Origin: Crocinitomix sp044361315 | Lineage (GTDB): Bacteria; Bacteroidota; Bacteroidia; Flavobacteriales_D; Crocinitomicaceae | Direction of reading: 5' to 3' | Assembly: GCA_044361315.1 (NCBI GenBank) | Contig: JBIKJA010000012.1 | Span: 74,812 to 138,811 of the forward strand | Length of the DNA stretch: 64,000 nt | The notes under the pieces: generated by a model | What the model saw: only the letters and a program-made list of their open reading frames with translations | What the model was told of the DNA's origin: nothing | Databases searched by the model: none | Translations under genes and position numbers: made by a program | Shown: positions 51,838 to 60,985 of the stretch, piece by piece | Layout: each line of letters starts with the position of its first letter | How positions within the stretch are numbered: position 1 is the stretch's first letter

Positions 51838-53715
51838 ATGTGTGGAATCAATGGGATTTACAAATATGCTGGTCAATCATATCCGAAGGAGCTGATAGCG
51901 AAAATGAATTCGGCACTTGAACGACGAGGGCCTGACGCTGAAGGAGTTTACGCCAATAATTATGTTCAATTTGGTCACCGACGCCTATCAATTATTGACC
52001 TAAATCCCGAATCTAATCAGCCATTTATTTCTTTTGATGGTAGATATATCCTCGTTTTTAATGGCGAAATTTACAATTACAAAGAAATCAAACAACAGCT
52101 AGGTGATTACCCATTTAAAAGTGAGGGTGATGCCGAGGTAATTGTTGCAGCTTTTGCTAAATATGGCGAAAATTGCCTACGCTTGTTTAACGGAATGTTC
52201 GCTTTTGCGATTTGGGACAATGTTAAAAATGAATTGTTTGTGGCCCGCGATCGAATGGGGATTAAACCGCTTTATTACGTTTTAACCAACGAAGAATTTG
52301 TATTTTCATCTTCTTTAAAGTCAATTTTAGCCACCAATTTAATCGAAAAAAAACTTTCAAAAAATGGCTTGGTTGATTATTTGCGCTACCAAACTGTGCA
52401 CGCTCCATACACAATTATTGAAGGCGTTTTTATGTTGCTTCCCGGTCAACAACTTACGTTAAACGAGGAAAATGAACCAAAGTTTAAAACCTATTGGTCG
52501 CCTACGGTTGATTGCGAAAAATCGAGTAATTCAATCTCGGAAGTACAAAAAACGGTGCGTAAAAAATTAAATGAAAGTGTCGAACGAAGGCTTGTTGCTG
52601 ATGTGCCATTTGGCGCATTTCTTTCAGGTGGAATTGATAGTTCAATTATCGTTGGTTTGATGTCAAAAATTCATTCGCAACCAATTGAGACCTTCTCGAT
52701 GTCTTTTGAGGAGGAGAAATTTTCTGAGGTAAAATATGCCAAACAAATCAGCGAATTATATAAAACGAACCACCATGACATTGTCTTAAAAGTAGATGAG
52801 TTTAAAGACTTAATTCCAGAAGCACTTTCATTAATGGATCATCCAAGTGGTGATGGTTTAAACACCTACGTCATCTCAAAAAAAACGAAAGAAGCAGGGA
52901 TAAAAATGGCCTTGTCTGGCCTAGGAGGGGATGAATTATTTGGAGGATACAGCGTTTTTAACCATATTCCAGATTTACAAGCAAAAAAATGGTTGAGTAG
53001 TTTTCCCGTTTATTTGCGAAAACAGGTGGGAATTTTTAATCATTTATTAAAAGGGAGTATTGAATCATCCAAAATAAAAGAAATTTTAAAAGCACCTGCA
53101 TTTGATTTAGAATATGTTTATCAGTTTTACAGACAGGTAAATATGGATGATCAAATTAGTAAATTATTAAAAATTGGAACCTTACCCGAAAGCCAAGTGC
53201 TTTTGTCCGTGCATGATTCTGTAGGATTTAAAACAGCCGGATGGAATTTACCACCATTGAGTCGAATCTCAGTGGCTGAAATAAGTACCTATATGCAAAA
53301 TGTCTTGCTAAGGGATACCGATCAAATGAGTATGGTAAATTCGTTGGAAGTAAGAGTGCCTTTTTTAGATCATGAATTAGTTAGTTACGTCCTAGGGATA
53401 AAAGACCAAATTAAACAACCTATTTCACCTAAAAAATTGCTAGTTGATTCTTTTTCAGACCTACTTCCAAAAGAGATTTATGATCGCCCTAAAATGGGTT
53501 TTGTATTGCCTTACGAAGTATGGATGAAAAACGAGTTAAAAACATTTTGTTACGAGCGTTTGAGTGAATTAAAAAACATTTCTTACTTTCGAGGTGAAGA
53601 GATTGATAACTATTGGAATGATTTTTTAACGAATAAAAAACGAGTCACTTGGTCACGGATTTGGCCCTTAGTTGTTTTAGGTGATTGGATCAGAGAAAAT
53701 GGAATTACCGGATAA
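51838..53715 (+). CDS. asnB: Asparagine synthase (glutamine-hydrolysing)
   Basis: 625 residues. Class II glutamine amidotransferase domain with nucleophile Cys2 (MCGINGIYKYAG), RRGPDAEGVY and GHRRLSIIDL. The synthetase domain has the PPi loop FLSGGIDSSIIVGLM and LSGLGGDELFGGYSVF. Placed first in a polysaccharide cluster, it may amidate a sugar acid or a precursor rather than supply asparagine; both occur in the AsnB-like family. The downstream GT4 start overlaps its end by 17 bases. Confidence 0.93.
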   Translation: MCGINGIYKYAGQSYPKELIAKMNSALERRGPDAEGVYANNYVQFGHRRLSIIDLNPESNQPFISFDGRYILVFNGEIYNYKEIKQQLGDYPFKSEGDAEVIVAAFAKYGENCLRLFNGMFAFAIWDNVKNELFVARDRMGIKPLYYVLTNEEFVFSSSLKSILATNLIEKKLSKNGLVDYLRYQTVHAPYTIIEGVFMLLPGQQLTLNEENEPKFKTYWSPTVDCEKSSNSISEVQKTVRKKLNESVERRLVADVPFGAFLSGGIDSSIIVGLMSKIHSQPIETFSMSFEEEKFSEVKYAKQISELYKTNHHDIVLKVDEFKDLIPEALSLMDHPSGDGLNTYVISKKTKEAGIKMALSGLGGDELFGGYSVFNHIPDLQAKKWLSSFPVYLRKQVGIFNHLLKGSIESSKIKEILKAPAFDLEYVYQFYRQVNMDDQISKLLKIGTLPESQVLLSVHDSVGFKTAGWNLPPLSRISVAEISTYMQNVLLRDTDQMSMVNSLEVRVPFLDHELVSYVLGIKDQIKQPISPKKLLVDSFSDLLPKEIYDRPKMGFVLPYEVWMKNELKTFCYERLSELKNISYFRGEEIDNYWNDFLTNKKRVTWSRIWPLVVLGDWIRENGITG

Positions 53716-54865
53716 AGAAATAGGACATAAAAGAGTACTGATTTGTTTAGATTGGTATGAACCAGGTTTTAAGGCTGGAGGTCCAATCCGTTCAGTGGCA
53801 AATATTGTAAATGCTTTAAAGGACGAGTTTGAATTTTATATATTAACCAGTGCCTATGACCTTGGTGAAACTGAAACTTATAAGGATGTTGAATTGGACC
53901 AATGGTTTGATAAAGATGGGGTGATGCTCAAATACATGTGCAGAGATTCGATGATACCTTCTGCGATCAAAGGAAATATTCTTGAAATTGACCCCGATGT
54001 GATTTATTTGAATAGTTTGTTTTCGAGGTTGTATACCCTTGTTCCAATGACACTTGTCAAAAAAATACCGATCATTATAGCTCCGCGAGGAATGTTAGGG
54101 GAGGGTGCTTTAGAGATAAAAAAAGTCAAAAAACAACTCTTTTTAAAATTGACCAAATTACTCGGATTTTACAAACGGGTGACATGGCATGCATCCACCA
54201 TCGATGAAGAATTTGAGATCAGAAAAGTATATGGGGCAAATGCAAATGTGGTGGTTGCGCAAAACATCCCAACTGCTCAACAATTAGAGTTGGAACAAAT
54301 TATCGTCAAACGAAAAACGGGGGTTAAACGATTTATTTTTATCAGCCGAATTACGAAAAAGAAGAATTTGCACTTGGCAATTCGTGCGTTGAGTCAAATT
54401 AAAACCTCAGAAAATGTCGAGTTCCACATTTACGGAAATATCGAAGATCTGGATTATTTTAAAAAACTAGAACCAAGCATAAAAACGTATAACAACATTA
54501 AGATTGAGTACAAAGGCGTCTTAAATCCTTCTGCTTTAAGTCAAACATTTTTATACGCCGATTTTTTTATCTTGCCAACCAAGCACGAAAATTACGGGCA
54601 CGCAATTGTCGAATCATGGGCCAATGGCTGTCCAGTAATTGTGAGTAAAAATACTCCTTGGAAAAACCTTCTTGTGCGTAATTTGGGCTGGGACGTGGAT
54701 ATTTCAGAACAGAAAAACCTAGTTGATTCTATTCAACAAGCCGTTGATTTGTCGCCTGAGCAATATTTGACCATGGTGCGCGAATCGTACACATTTTTTA
54801 AAAATGAAATCTGCGACGAGAAAATAATTAATGCCAATCGAAACTTGTTTTACAATGCCTGTTGA
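53699..54865 (+). CDS. Glycosyltransferase family 4
   Basis: 388 residues. GT-B fold: N-terminal acceptor half with ICLDWYEPGFKAGGPIRSVA, the donor half with FIFISRITKKKNLHLAIRAL, VEFHIYGNIED and the donor-binding LPTKHENYGHAIVESWANGC (EX7E motif), the glutamates binding the nucleotide sugar. It adds a sugar to a lipid-linked glycan on the cytoplasmic face. ATG 53699 is preferred to the GTG at 53681. Coupled with asnB and the WcaF-like gene by overlaps. Confidence 0.93.
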   Translation: MELPDKEIGHKRVLICLDWYEPGFKAGGPIRSVANIVNALKDEFEFYILTSAYDLGETETYKDVELDQWFDKDGVMLKYMCRDSMIPSAIKGNILEIDPDVIYLNSLFSRLYTLVPMTLVKKIPIIIAPRGMLGEGALEIKKVKKQLFLKLTKLLGFYKRVTWHASTIDEEFEIRKVYGANANVVVAQNIPTAQQLELEQIIVKRKTGVKRFIFISRITKKKNLHLAIRALSQIKTSENVEFHIYGNIEDLDYFKKLEPSIKTYNNIKIEYKGVLNPSALSQTFLYADFFILPTKHENYGHAIVESWANGCPVIVSKNTPWKNLLVRNLGWDVDISEQKNLVDSIQQAVDLSPEQYLTMVRESYTFFKNEICDEKIINANRNLFYNAC

Positions 54866-55400
54866 GTTGGAACAATATTCGAACACAAGGTATTTCCCTG
54901 GAAATAGGTTAAAAAGAGCCCTTTGGTATTTTTTTAACTTGTTTTTTATGGTGAATAAATACAATCCATTTAGTGGTTTAAAACGTTCGATTCTGCGATT
55001 ATTTGGAGCGAAAATTGGGAAAAAGGTGGTAATTAAACCGGGCGTAAATGTCAAATATCCTTGGTTTTTAGAAATAGGCGATTTTAGTTGGATCGGCGAA
55101 GATGTTTGGATCGACAATTTAGGCAAGGTCAACATCGGCGCAAATGTTTGCGTCTCACAAGGCGCCTTACTTTTAGCTGGGAATCACAATTATAAAAAAT
55201 CGACATTTGATTTAATTGTAAATGAAATCATCCTCGAAGATGGGGTTTGGATTGGCGCAAAATCCATCGTAACTGGGGGAATTACTTGTCATTCACATGC
55301 GATATTAACAAGTGGTTCTGTGGCCTCCGCGAATTTAGAAGCCTACAAAATTTACAAAGGAAATCCTGCGACCTTTGTGCGTAACCGCGTGATGGAATAA
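54855..55400 (+). CDS. WcaF-like acetyltransferase
   Basis: 181 residues from MPVELEQYSNTRYFPGNRLK; an ATG eight codons earlier (54831) overlaps the GT4 end more deeply. Left-handed beta-helix hexapeptide repeats (GDFSWIGEDVWIDNLGKVNI, ILEDGVWIGAKSIVTGGITC) with catalytic His in LAGNHNY. Colanic-acid WcaF and relatives O-acetylate sugars of exopolysaccharide repeats using acetyl-CoA. Third gene of the asnB cluster. Confidence 0.93.
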   Translation: MPVELEQYSNTRYFPGNRLKRALWYFFNLFFMVNKYNPFSGLKRSILRLFGAKIGKKVVIKPGVNVKYPWFLEIGDFSWIGEDVWIDNLGKVNIGANVCVSQGALLLAGNHNYKKSTFDLIVNEIILEDGVWIGAKSIVTGGITCHSHAILTSGSVASANLEAYKIYKGNPATFVRNRVME

Positions 55401-55410
55401 AATGGGCACC

Positions 55411-56157
55411 ATGAAAGTTTCGATCATCACCGTATCCTATAATTCTGAGAAAACCATCGAAGACACAATTAAATCTGTGCTTTCTCAAGATTATCCAAAC
55501 ATCGAATACGTGATCATTGATGGCGCGTCTAAGGATTCGACGCTACAAATCGTTGAAAAATATCAAGATAAAATAGCCCATGTAAGTTCCGAAAAAGACA
55601 AAGGAATTTACGATGCCATGAACAAAGGAATCGCCCTAGCTACTGGCGACATTATTGGTATCTTAAATTCAGATGATTTTTATGCCGATTCGACGGTGAT
55701 TTCTTCTATTGTGGCACAATTTACACCAACCATTCAAGCTGTCTATGCCGATTTAGTTTATGTGGATGCGAATGATACCAATAGAATTACAAGATTATGG
55801 AAATCTGGAAATTATAAACAAGGGGATTTTAAAAAGGGCTGGATGCCACCACATCCTACCTTTTTTGTAAAAAGTGAGTGTTATCAAAAATATGGTAATT
55901 ATTCCCTTCAACTTAAATCGGCAGCGGATTATGAGTTAATGTTGCGATTAATTCATAAAGAGCAAATTAAAATCAATTATCTCCCCAAAGTAATTGTAAA
56001 AATGCGAACGGGTGGCGCTAGTAATGCCTCCTTGAAAAATAGGATTCGCGCCAATAAAGAAGATCGCATGGCTTGGCAAATGAATGGCCTAAAACCGGGG
56101 TTATTCACCTTCATTCGTAAGCCTATTTCCAAAATAATTCAGTTTATTCGTAAATAA
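55411..56157 (+). CDS. Glycosyltransferase family 2 (WcaA/WcaE-like)
   Basis: 248 residues from MKVSIITVSYNSEKTIEDTI; an ATG three codons earlier is possible. GT-A fold with VIIDGASKDSTLQI, the second acidic motif EKDKGIYDAMNKGIALATGD and the metal-binding ILNSDDFY (DxD-type). GWMPPHPTFFVKSECY is the acceptor loop of this family. Last gene of the asnB-GT4-WcaF-GT2 cluster. Confidence 0.93.
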   Translation: MKVSIITVSYNSEKTIEDTIKSVLSQDYPNIEYVIIDGASKDSTLQIVEKYQDKIAHVSSEKDKGIYDAMNKGIALATGDIIGILNSDDFYADSTVISSIVAQFTPTIQAVYADLVYVDANDTNRITRLWKSGNYKQGDFKKGWMPPHPTFFVKSECYQKYGNYSLQLKSAADYELMLRLIHKEQIKINYLPKVIVKMRTGGASNASLKNRIRANKEDRMAWQMNGLKPGLFTFIRKPISKIIQFIRK

Positions 56158-56232
56158 GAATACAAGAATGTTTATTTCTTTGATTGTTCGCTAAGGGATT
56201 AATTGTTAAATTCGTTTCAAATTAAAACAATC

Positions 56233-58254
56233 ATGAAAAAAATCTATTTATTTGGCTTTGCACTTGTTGCTTACACAGGAGCATTTGGACAATCCATGTC
56301 CGAGAATTTTGACGACCGTGCTGTTGGCGCATACATGGGCGTTATCTCCACCGAATGGACCACTTGGAGTGGAACCGAAGGTGGGGTAGAAGATGTAAAA
56401 GTAACCGACGTTGAATCTTTCAGCGGTTCAAATTCAATCTACTTTTCTTCTACTTCTCCAACAGGTGGCCCTCAAGATGTGTTAGTACCTTTTGGCGGGG
56501 TGCATACAACAGGAACTTTTACCTTCGAATCTAATTTTTATGTCGAAGACAATAAAGGCGCTTATTTTAATTTTCAAGGAACCCTCATTCCCGGTGGATT
56601 ATATACCTTAAATTGTCAAATGGTTAACGATGGTCGATTGCTACTTGATGCTGGAGCAGGAACCTTAATCGAAACAACGTACCCAAGTGAAACATGGTTT
56701 TTATTGACCGTAGAAGTTAATTTAAACACCAACGATTGGGAATTATTAATTGATGGCGTTTCACAAGGTGTATTCTCAAATCCAAACAATAAAGTGGCAT
56801 CGGTTGATTTATTTCCTGTAAACAGTGCAGCGGGTGGCAACAACTTGTCAGGCTTTTTTATGGATGATGTGGCCTACGAACATGTAGCCTACACTTTACC
56901 TTCTAGAAACGGTGCAGTAACTGAAATTAAAAATACCAGTGGTTTGGCTGGAATGGATTTTATTCCTTCGGTAATAGTTCGAAATTTAGGAACAAGTGCA
57001 ATAACTTCTTTCGATTTGGATATCACGTACGATGGAACAACATATACGAAAGTTGTTACAGGAGTAAACATCACCTCATTAAACTCATATCAAGTTGATT
57101 TTGCTGAGGTTTTTACATTAATTCCAGGAGAAAATGACATCGTTGCAACCATTTCAAACGTCAATGGGACAGATTCAGATGATGACGGTGATGATGATAT
57201 TAAAACCACTGTTTTGAATCCAATTGTACCAGCTTTTGGTAAAGTGGTTGTTGGTGAGGAAGCAACAGGAACTTGGTGCGGATGGTGTCCTAGAGGTGCT
57301 GTTTATTTAGAAAAAATGGCCGTCAATTATCCAGATCATTTTATTGGAATCGCAGTACATAATGGCGATCCTATGACAGTGGACGCTTACGATGAACCAA
57401 TAGGCGCATTTATTGATGGTTACCCAAGTATGTTAGTTGACCGTGGTCCAAGTGACGATCCTTCTGGTGTCGAATCTAAATTTTTAGATCAAGTGGTACT
57501 CGCTCCAAAAGCAGTGTTAACCGTTGGTTCTAATTATATCGACGGAGCAACTTCAATGGATGTGTCTGTAAGTGCCGAATTTTTAGAAGGAATCACAGGC
57601 GATTACCGTTTAGCTTTGGTAGTTATTGAAGATGGAGTTACGGGTACTGGCAGCGGATTCAACCAAGCAAATTACTATGCAGGTGGCGGATCAGGTGCAA
57701 TGGGCGGTTACGAATCCTTACCAAATCCAGTTCCTGCAGCCGATATGGTTTACGATCACGTAGCGCGAACTATTTTACCAAGTTTCGGTGGAATGGTGGG
57801 AAGTTTTCCAGCTACTGTCGACGCTGGCGAGGTACACGCTGTCGGATTTACCGTAGCAATTGATCCAACATGGAATTTAGATGAAGTTCATTTAGTAGGA
57901 ATGTTAATCGCTCCCGACGAAACAATCGACAACGCAGGTTTCGCCTCAATGGACGAAGCAGTTACCAATGGTTATGTAGGTTTAGAAACAAATGTAATGG
58001 TTAATTCAGCCACCAATTTATATCCAAACCCAGCTGTAGAAACAACTAATATCGATCTCGGAAACGTTGAAAATGAAAACGTAACCGTTCGTTTATTCGA
58101 TATGGAAGGTAGATTAGTGACTGAAAGAAACTACGGTGTTTTAAACGGAAAATACATTTTACCAATGGAATTGTCCACTATCCAAACAGGCTTTTATACC
58201 GTACACATTTTAAAAGGCACAAATTTAGAAATCAAAAAATTGGTGATCGAATAA
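56233..58254 (+). CDS. T9SS-secreted Omp28-type protein with thioredoxin-like and sorting domains
   Basis: 673 residues from MKKIYLFGFALVAYTGAFGQ (signal peptide). About residues 22-215 resemble a concanavalin-like lectin domain (FFMDDVAYEHVAY at its end), followed by a beta-sandwich linker. The Omp28/thioredoxin-like domain opens KVVVGEEATGTWCGWCPRGA with a CxxC motif, and continues FIGIAVHNGDPM and IDGYPSMLVDRG. Residues 600-673 are a type A T9SS sorting domain ending LEIKKLVIE. It may catalyse disulfide exchange or adhere at the surface; the true role is unknown. Confidence 0.88.
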   Translation: MKKIYLFGFALVAYTGAFGQSMSENFDDRAVGAYMGVISTEWTTWSGTEGGVEDVKVTDVESFSGSNSIYFSSTSPTGGPQDVLVPFGGVHTTGTFTFESNFYVEDNKGAYFNFQGTLIPGGLYTLNCQMVNDGRLLLDAGAGTLIETTYPSETWFLLTVEVNLNTNDWELLIDGVSQGVFSNPNNKVASVDLFPVNSAAGGNNLSGFFMDDVAYEHVAYTLPSRNGAVTEIKNTSGLAGMDFIPSVIVRNLGTSAITSFDLDITYDGTTYTKVVTGVNITSLNSYQVDFAEVFTLIPGENDIVATISNVNGTDSDDDGDDDIKTTVLNPIVPAFGKVVVGEEATGTWCGWCPRGAVYLEKMAVNYPDHFIGIAVHNGDPMTVDAYDEPIGAFIDGYPSMLVDRGPSDDPSGVESKFLDQVVLAPKAVLTVGSNYIDGATSMDVSVSAEFLEGITGDYRLALVVIEDGVTGTGSGFNQANYYAGGGSGAMGGYESLPNPVPAADMVYDHVARTILPSFGGMVGSFPATVDAGEVHAVGFTVAIDPTWNLDEVHLVGMLIAPDETIDNAGFASMDEAVTNGYVGLETNVMVNSATNLYPNPAVETTNIDLGNVENENVTVRLFDMEGRLVTERNYGVLNGKYILPMELSTIQTGFYTVHILKGTNLEIKKLVIE

Positions 58255-58277
58255 AATCGAGCAAATACACATTAAAG

Positions 58278-58308
58278 AGGGTTGCCGATAGGTAACCCTT
58301 TTTTTTTT
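58278..58308 (+). terminator. Intrinsic terminator of the Omp28-type gene
   Basis: Stem AGGGTTGCC (58278-58286) with GGTAACCCT (58291-58299), one G-U pair, GATA loop, then a run of ten T. Confidence 0.9.
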
Positions 58309-58450
58309 GAACCTGATCCTGCTATCCGCTAAAGTTGTCGCCATGTTGCCTAAGCCAATAAGGGCTGTTTTACTCGTTTCCGCGGGTCACAAGCAAACAA
58401 CCCATTGGCTAAATGCAACAAAACGCCAAGCTACCGCTGCTATCAGGGGT
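58309..58450 (-). repeat. Short structured repeat, family 2, copy B
   Basis: On the minus strand it begins ACCCCTGATAGCAGCGGTAG, then CTTGGCG, and ends CAACTTTAGCGGATAGCAGG with ATCAGGT, matching the end boxes of copy A at 11718-11857. Its interior folds back: GTTGC (58345-58349) with GCAAC (58415-58419), AGCCAAT (58353-58359) with ATTGGCT (58404-58410), GGG with CCC. The shared ends with unrelated interiors define the family. Confidence 0.75.
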
Positions 58451-58517
58451 ATTGAAAGTTGATAAGAATGATAGTTTAAAACCAAAATTTGATAGATGCT
58501 TGTTAACAAGTTCGTAG

Positions 58518-58914
58518 ATGCATTTTGAAGAACACATAGAAAGATTAAAAAGGGAATTTCCAAGTTCGGATTTTCGTGTTCCATTCAACGATGCAACGAC
58601 AATTTTAAAGAAAATTGAGAAAAAATTTATATTAGTTAAAAACGTTCAAACTGATTTAAATAACGCTGGTCAGTATTGTAATTATTGGGCAGAAAATTTC
58701 AAAGATAAAATTGAATAAAAAAAATCGGAATCGCTCAACTCAACGAATGTTTGAAAATGCTTAACAGAGAAAAAAATTATTGGATGATTTACTTTCAAAT
58801 TGACAAAAATAATCGAGTGGCAACAATTTTTAAAAATCGAAATTATCAAACCCCATTCGACAGCATTGGTTAGATTATAATCCTAGAGGAACTAAAAATG
58901 TACTGAATTCCCAG
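58518..58914 (+). pseudogene. Frameshifted gene of unknown function
   Basis: The first frame encodes MHFEEHIERLKREFPSSDFR and ends NYWAENFKDKIE. In a second frame, directly after an eight-A run, the text continues KIGIAQLNECLKMLNREKNY and WMIYFQIDKNNRVATIFKNR, and a third frame adds HWLDYNPRGTKNVLNSQ to a stop. The three parts join into one plausible protein of about 130 residues broken by two frameshifts. The family is not recognised. The rest of 58915-59031 holds only the likely promoter of the next gene (TAATTTTA near 59004). Confidence 0.55.
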
Positions 58915-59031
58915 TAACCAATCTCCCAAAGTATTTTATATAAATGCCGTTTCAAATTTCATCGTGAATGTCACCAAGTATTGTTTGCAACCGAAAAAAT
59001 GACTAATTTTAAGCACCTCAAGTGAACAAAA

Positions 59032-60000
59032 ATGAAAATTAACAGTAAGTACAGTGTTCTCATCGGAATTTTCCTTTTGATCGGTCAGGTCAAAGGGCAG
59101 AATTTATTCAAAGAGCGCATGATTGAAGTGACCCTGCATGAACAGGACACGACATTGATGAATTTTGTAAAAACGCCCGATTTATTTGGTGAGCGTTGGG
59201 ATACCCTTGCACAGCCTAGTTTTTGGAAGTTAATTATGAAAACGTCCCCGCAAATGGGGGTGTTAAACGTTGCGAGTACGCGCCAAGTGCTTGAGGTTAG
59301 ATCGTTAGTTGAGTGGGAAAAATTGACCGATGAAGCAAAAGAAGCTTATCGAAATGAATTAAGGGTGAAGCACGGATTGGCAATGGACACCCGAATTTTT
59401 ATGACCAATGGTAAAAGCGATTTTTTTGTGTTTGAGAAAGTTTTTCCAACCATTTCAAGAGGGGTAAATATTTTTGCTAAAAATGCGACCGATCCTTGGT
59501 ATGCCCAAGCCATTCTAATGATCGAAAGTCCTGCAAGTCATTCGTCGTATTCAAGTGCTGGAGCTTTGGGGCCTTTTCAGTTGATGAAATCAGTTGCCAG
59601 AAATCATGGCTTACGGGTAGATGAGCAAGTGGATGAACGGAAAGATTTTGATAAATCGGCAAAAGCATCGGCTCACTTGTTGCGAACTTCTTGTATTCCA
59701 GAAGCTAAGCGAATTTTAAATAAATTTGGAATTCCTGTGGTGGGTGAAATTGAATACAAATTGTGGTTCCGTTTACTGGTTATGCATTGTTATCATGCAG
59801 GTGCGGGTAATGTCGATGGAGTATTGACGAATGTTGTAAAACCAACTTTGGGGGACAAATCAATTATTACGACCATTTGGCGCTCAGAATATGGAGGATT
59901 TAAGAATTCATCACAAAACTATTCCCAGCTTGCCTTGGCCGCTTTGATGATTTTAGATGACCTTATTTTGACAAAATGTAAAGAGATCCGAGAATACTAG
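59032..60000 (+). CDS. Lytic transglycosylase domain protein
   Basis: 322 residues. Signal peptide MKINSKYSVLIGIFLLIGQV. The SLT/goose-lysozyme-type domain covers about 150-275: catalytic Glu in ILMIESPASHSSYSSAGALG, then GPFQLMKSVARNHGL, and CYHAGAGNVDGVL. It cleaves peptidoglycan in the periplasm. The N-terminal 140 residues are specific to this group. Usual promoters are weak here; it stands alone on its strand. Confidence 0.9.
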   Translation: MKINSKYSVLIGIFLLIGQVKGQNLFKERMIEVTLHEQDTTLMNFVKTPDLFGERWDTLAQPSFWKLIMKTSPQMGVLNVASTRQVLEVRSLVEWEKLTDEAKEAYRNELRVKHGLAMDTRIFMTNGKSDFFVFEKVFPTISRGVNIFAKNATDPWYAQAILMIESPASHSSYSSAGALGPFQLMKSVARNHGLRVDEQVDERKDFDKSAKASAHLLRTSCIPEAKRILNKFGIPVVGEIEYKLWFRLLVMHCYHAGAGNVDGVLTNVVKPTLGDKSIITTIWRSEYGGFKNSSQNYSQLALAALMILDDLILTKCKEIREY

Positions 60001-60090
60001 GTTTTCTCTTAGTTTTTAAATTGACTCATTTTATTAGATAGTAGGGGAGATGTTCCCTAAAAAAAGGGAATAAAAAAACCCATATAGTTT

Positions 60091-60192
60091 CCATTTTAGG
60101 AATTCTTCTAACAAAATGGTTAGCACCACCGTCTCAGTTCTGAAATCCTCTGTTACCATTCTTACGAATGAAAAGCCGAAGCTTTAGTGAGG
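60091..60192 (-). ncRNA. Candidate structured RNA with tetraloop hairpins downstream of pabA
   Basis: On the minus strand AAAGC-TTCG-GCTTT (60185-60172) and CATTC-GTAA-GAATG (60170-60157) form two adjacent hairpins capped by UUCG and GNRA tetraloops. Flanking CCTC (60192-60189) and GAGG (60150-60147) close them into a three-way junction. Beyond this, CTAAC-CATTTT-GTTAG (60123-60108) competes with CCATTTT (60119-60113) pairing AAAATGG (60097-60091), so the region could switch between folds. No protein is evident in 60001-60315. Not matched to a known RNA family. Confidence 0.3.
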
Positions 60193-60315
60193 CCCGTCAT
60201 TGTGAAAACGAGTTTTAGCTAAAATATAAAACGTTAAGAACCAAAAATTTACTATATGGGCACCCGCTTGAGCAGATTCAATTAACGAAACACCTTTGTG
60301 TATGTAATTATGACT

Positions 60316-60900
60316 CTAAGTTACGACAAGGTAATGGAAATTAAAAATGAAGTTTTCAACAAGTTTTTTACCAAATTCGGATAAAATAGATTCAGGATGA
60401 AATTGTACCCCAGCAATTGGAAGGGTTTTATGTTCAAACGCCATAATTACATCTTCATCGTTTAGGGCAGTAATTTCAAGCAATTTTGGGAAATCTGACT
60501 TCGTTGCCGCCCACGAATGATAAAGCCCCACCTGAAATTGGTCTGCCGTATTTTGAAATAGTTTCGATTCCGTATTGGCTTTTAAGCAGGTTTTTACCCC
60601 ATGTTTAACAGATTCTTGGTTGTAGAGTGATCCTCCAAAGAACTCCACCAACCCTTGAAAACCTAAACACACACCTAAAATTGGTTTGGAGGTGTGATAT
60701 TTTTCAATTAATTCCATCATCACCCCAGCATCTTTTGGTAACCTCGGACCAGGGGAGAGCACAATTTTGTCATAACGATGTACTTCAGACAAATCAAGTT
60801 GATCATTAAAAGCCACCGTAACCTTACAATCGAATCCCTCAAAATAGTGAACGAGGTTGTAAGTAAACGAATCGTAATTGTCCAAAAGAAGTATTTCCAC
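60316..60900 (-). CDS. pabA: Aminodeoxychorismate/anthranilate synthase glutamine amidotransferase subunit
   Basis: 194 residues, class I glutamine amidotransferase. LLLDNYDSFTYNLVHYF opens the domain; the nucleophile is Cys78 in LGVCLGFQGLVEFFGG and the His-Glu pair lies in AGVQFHPESILSEFG. It supplies ammonia for p-aminobenzoate or anthranilate synthesis; no partner chorismate-binding subunit is in the window, so PabA or TrpG cannot be told apart. The start codon is GTG. A perfect -7 box, TATTTTTG (60925-60932, minus), lies 24 bases upstream. Confidence 0.9.
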   Translation of the reverse strand: MEILLLDNYDSFTYNLVHYFEGFDCKVTVAFNDQLDLSEVHRYDKIVLSPGPRLPKDAGVMMELIEKYHTSKPILGVCLGFQGLVEFFGGSLYNQESVKHGVKTCLKANTESKLFQNTADQFQVGLYHSWAATKSDFPKLLEITALNDEDVIMAFEHKTLPIAGVQFHPESILSEFGKKLVENFIFNFHYLVVT

Positions 60901-60924
60901 TTATTATTTCGTTGGTGTAGGGCA

Positions 60925-60932
60925 CAAAAATA
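60925..60932 (-). promoter_or_regulatory. -7 promoter box of pabA
   Basis: Minus-strand TATTTTTG, perfect TAnnTTTG match, 24 bases before the GTG start at 60900. Confidence 0.6.
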
Positions 60933-60985
60933 AGAAAGGGGAGCAAAACTGCTTCCCCTTTCCAAAATAAAAATTATTTTTTCTC

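Noticed and set aside
60053..60070. Terminator of the lytic transglycosylase gene
   Set aside because: TTCCCT/AGGGAA forms a short stem but is followed by A residues on the plus strand, not T.
60100..60240. tRNA, tmRNA, SRP or RNase P RNA
   Set aside because: No T-loop GTTCRA, no CCA end, no GGAAG SRP box and no RNase P GAAAGTCC core could be found, despite the clear hairpins.
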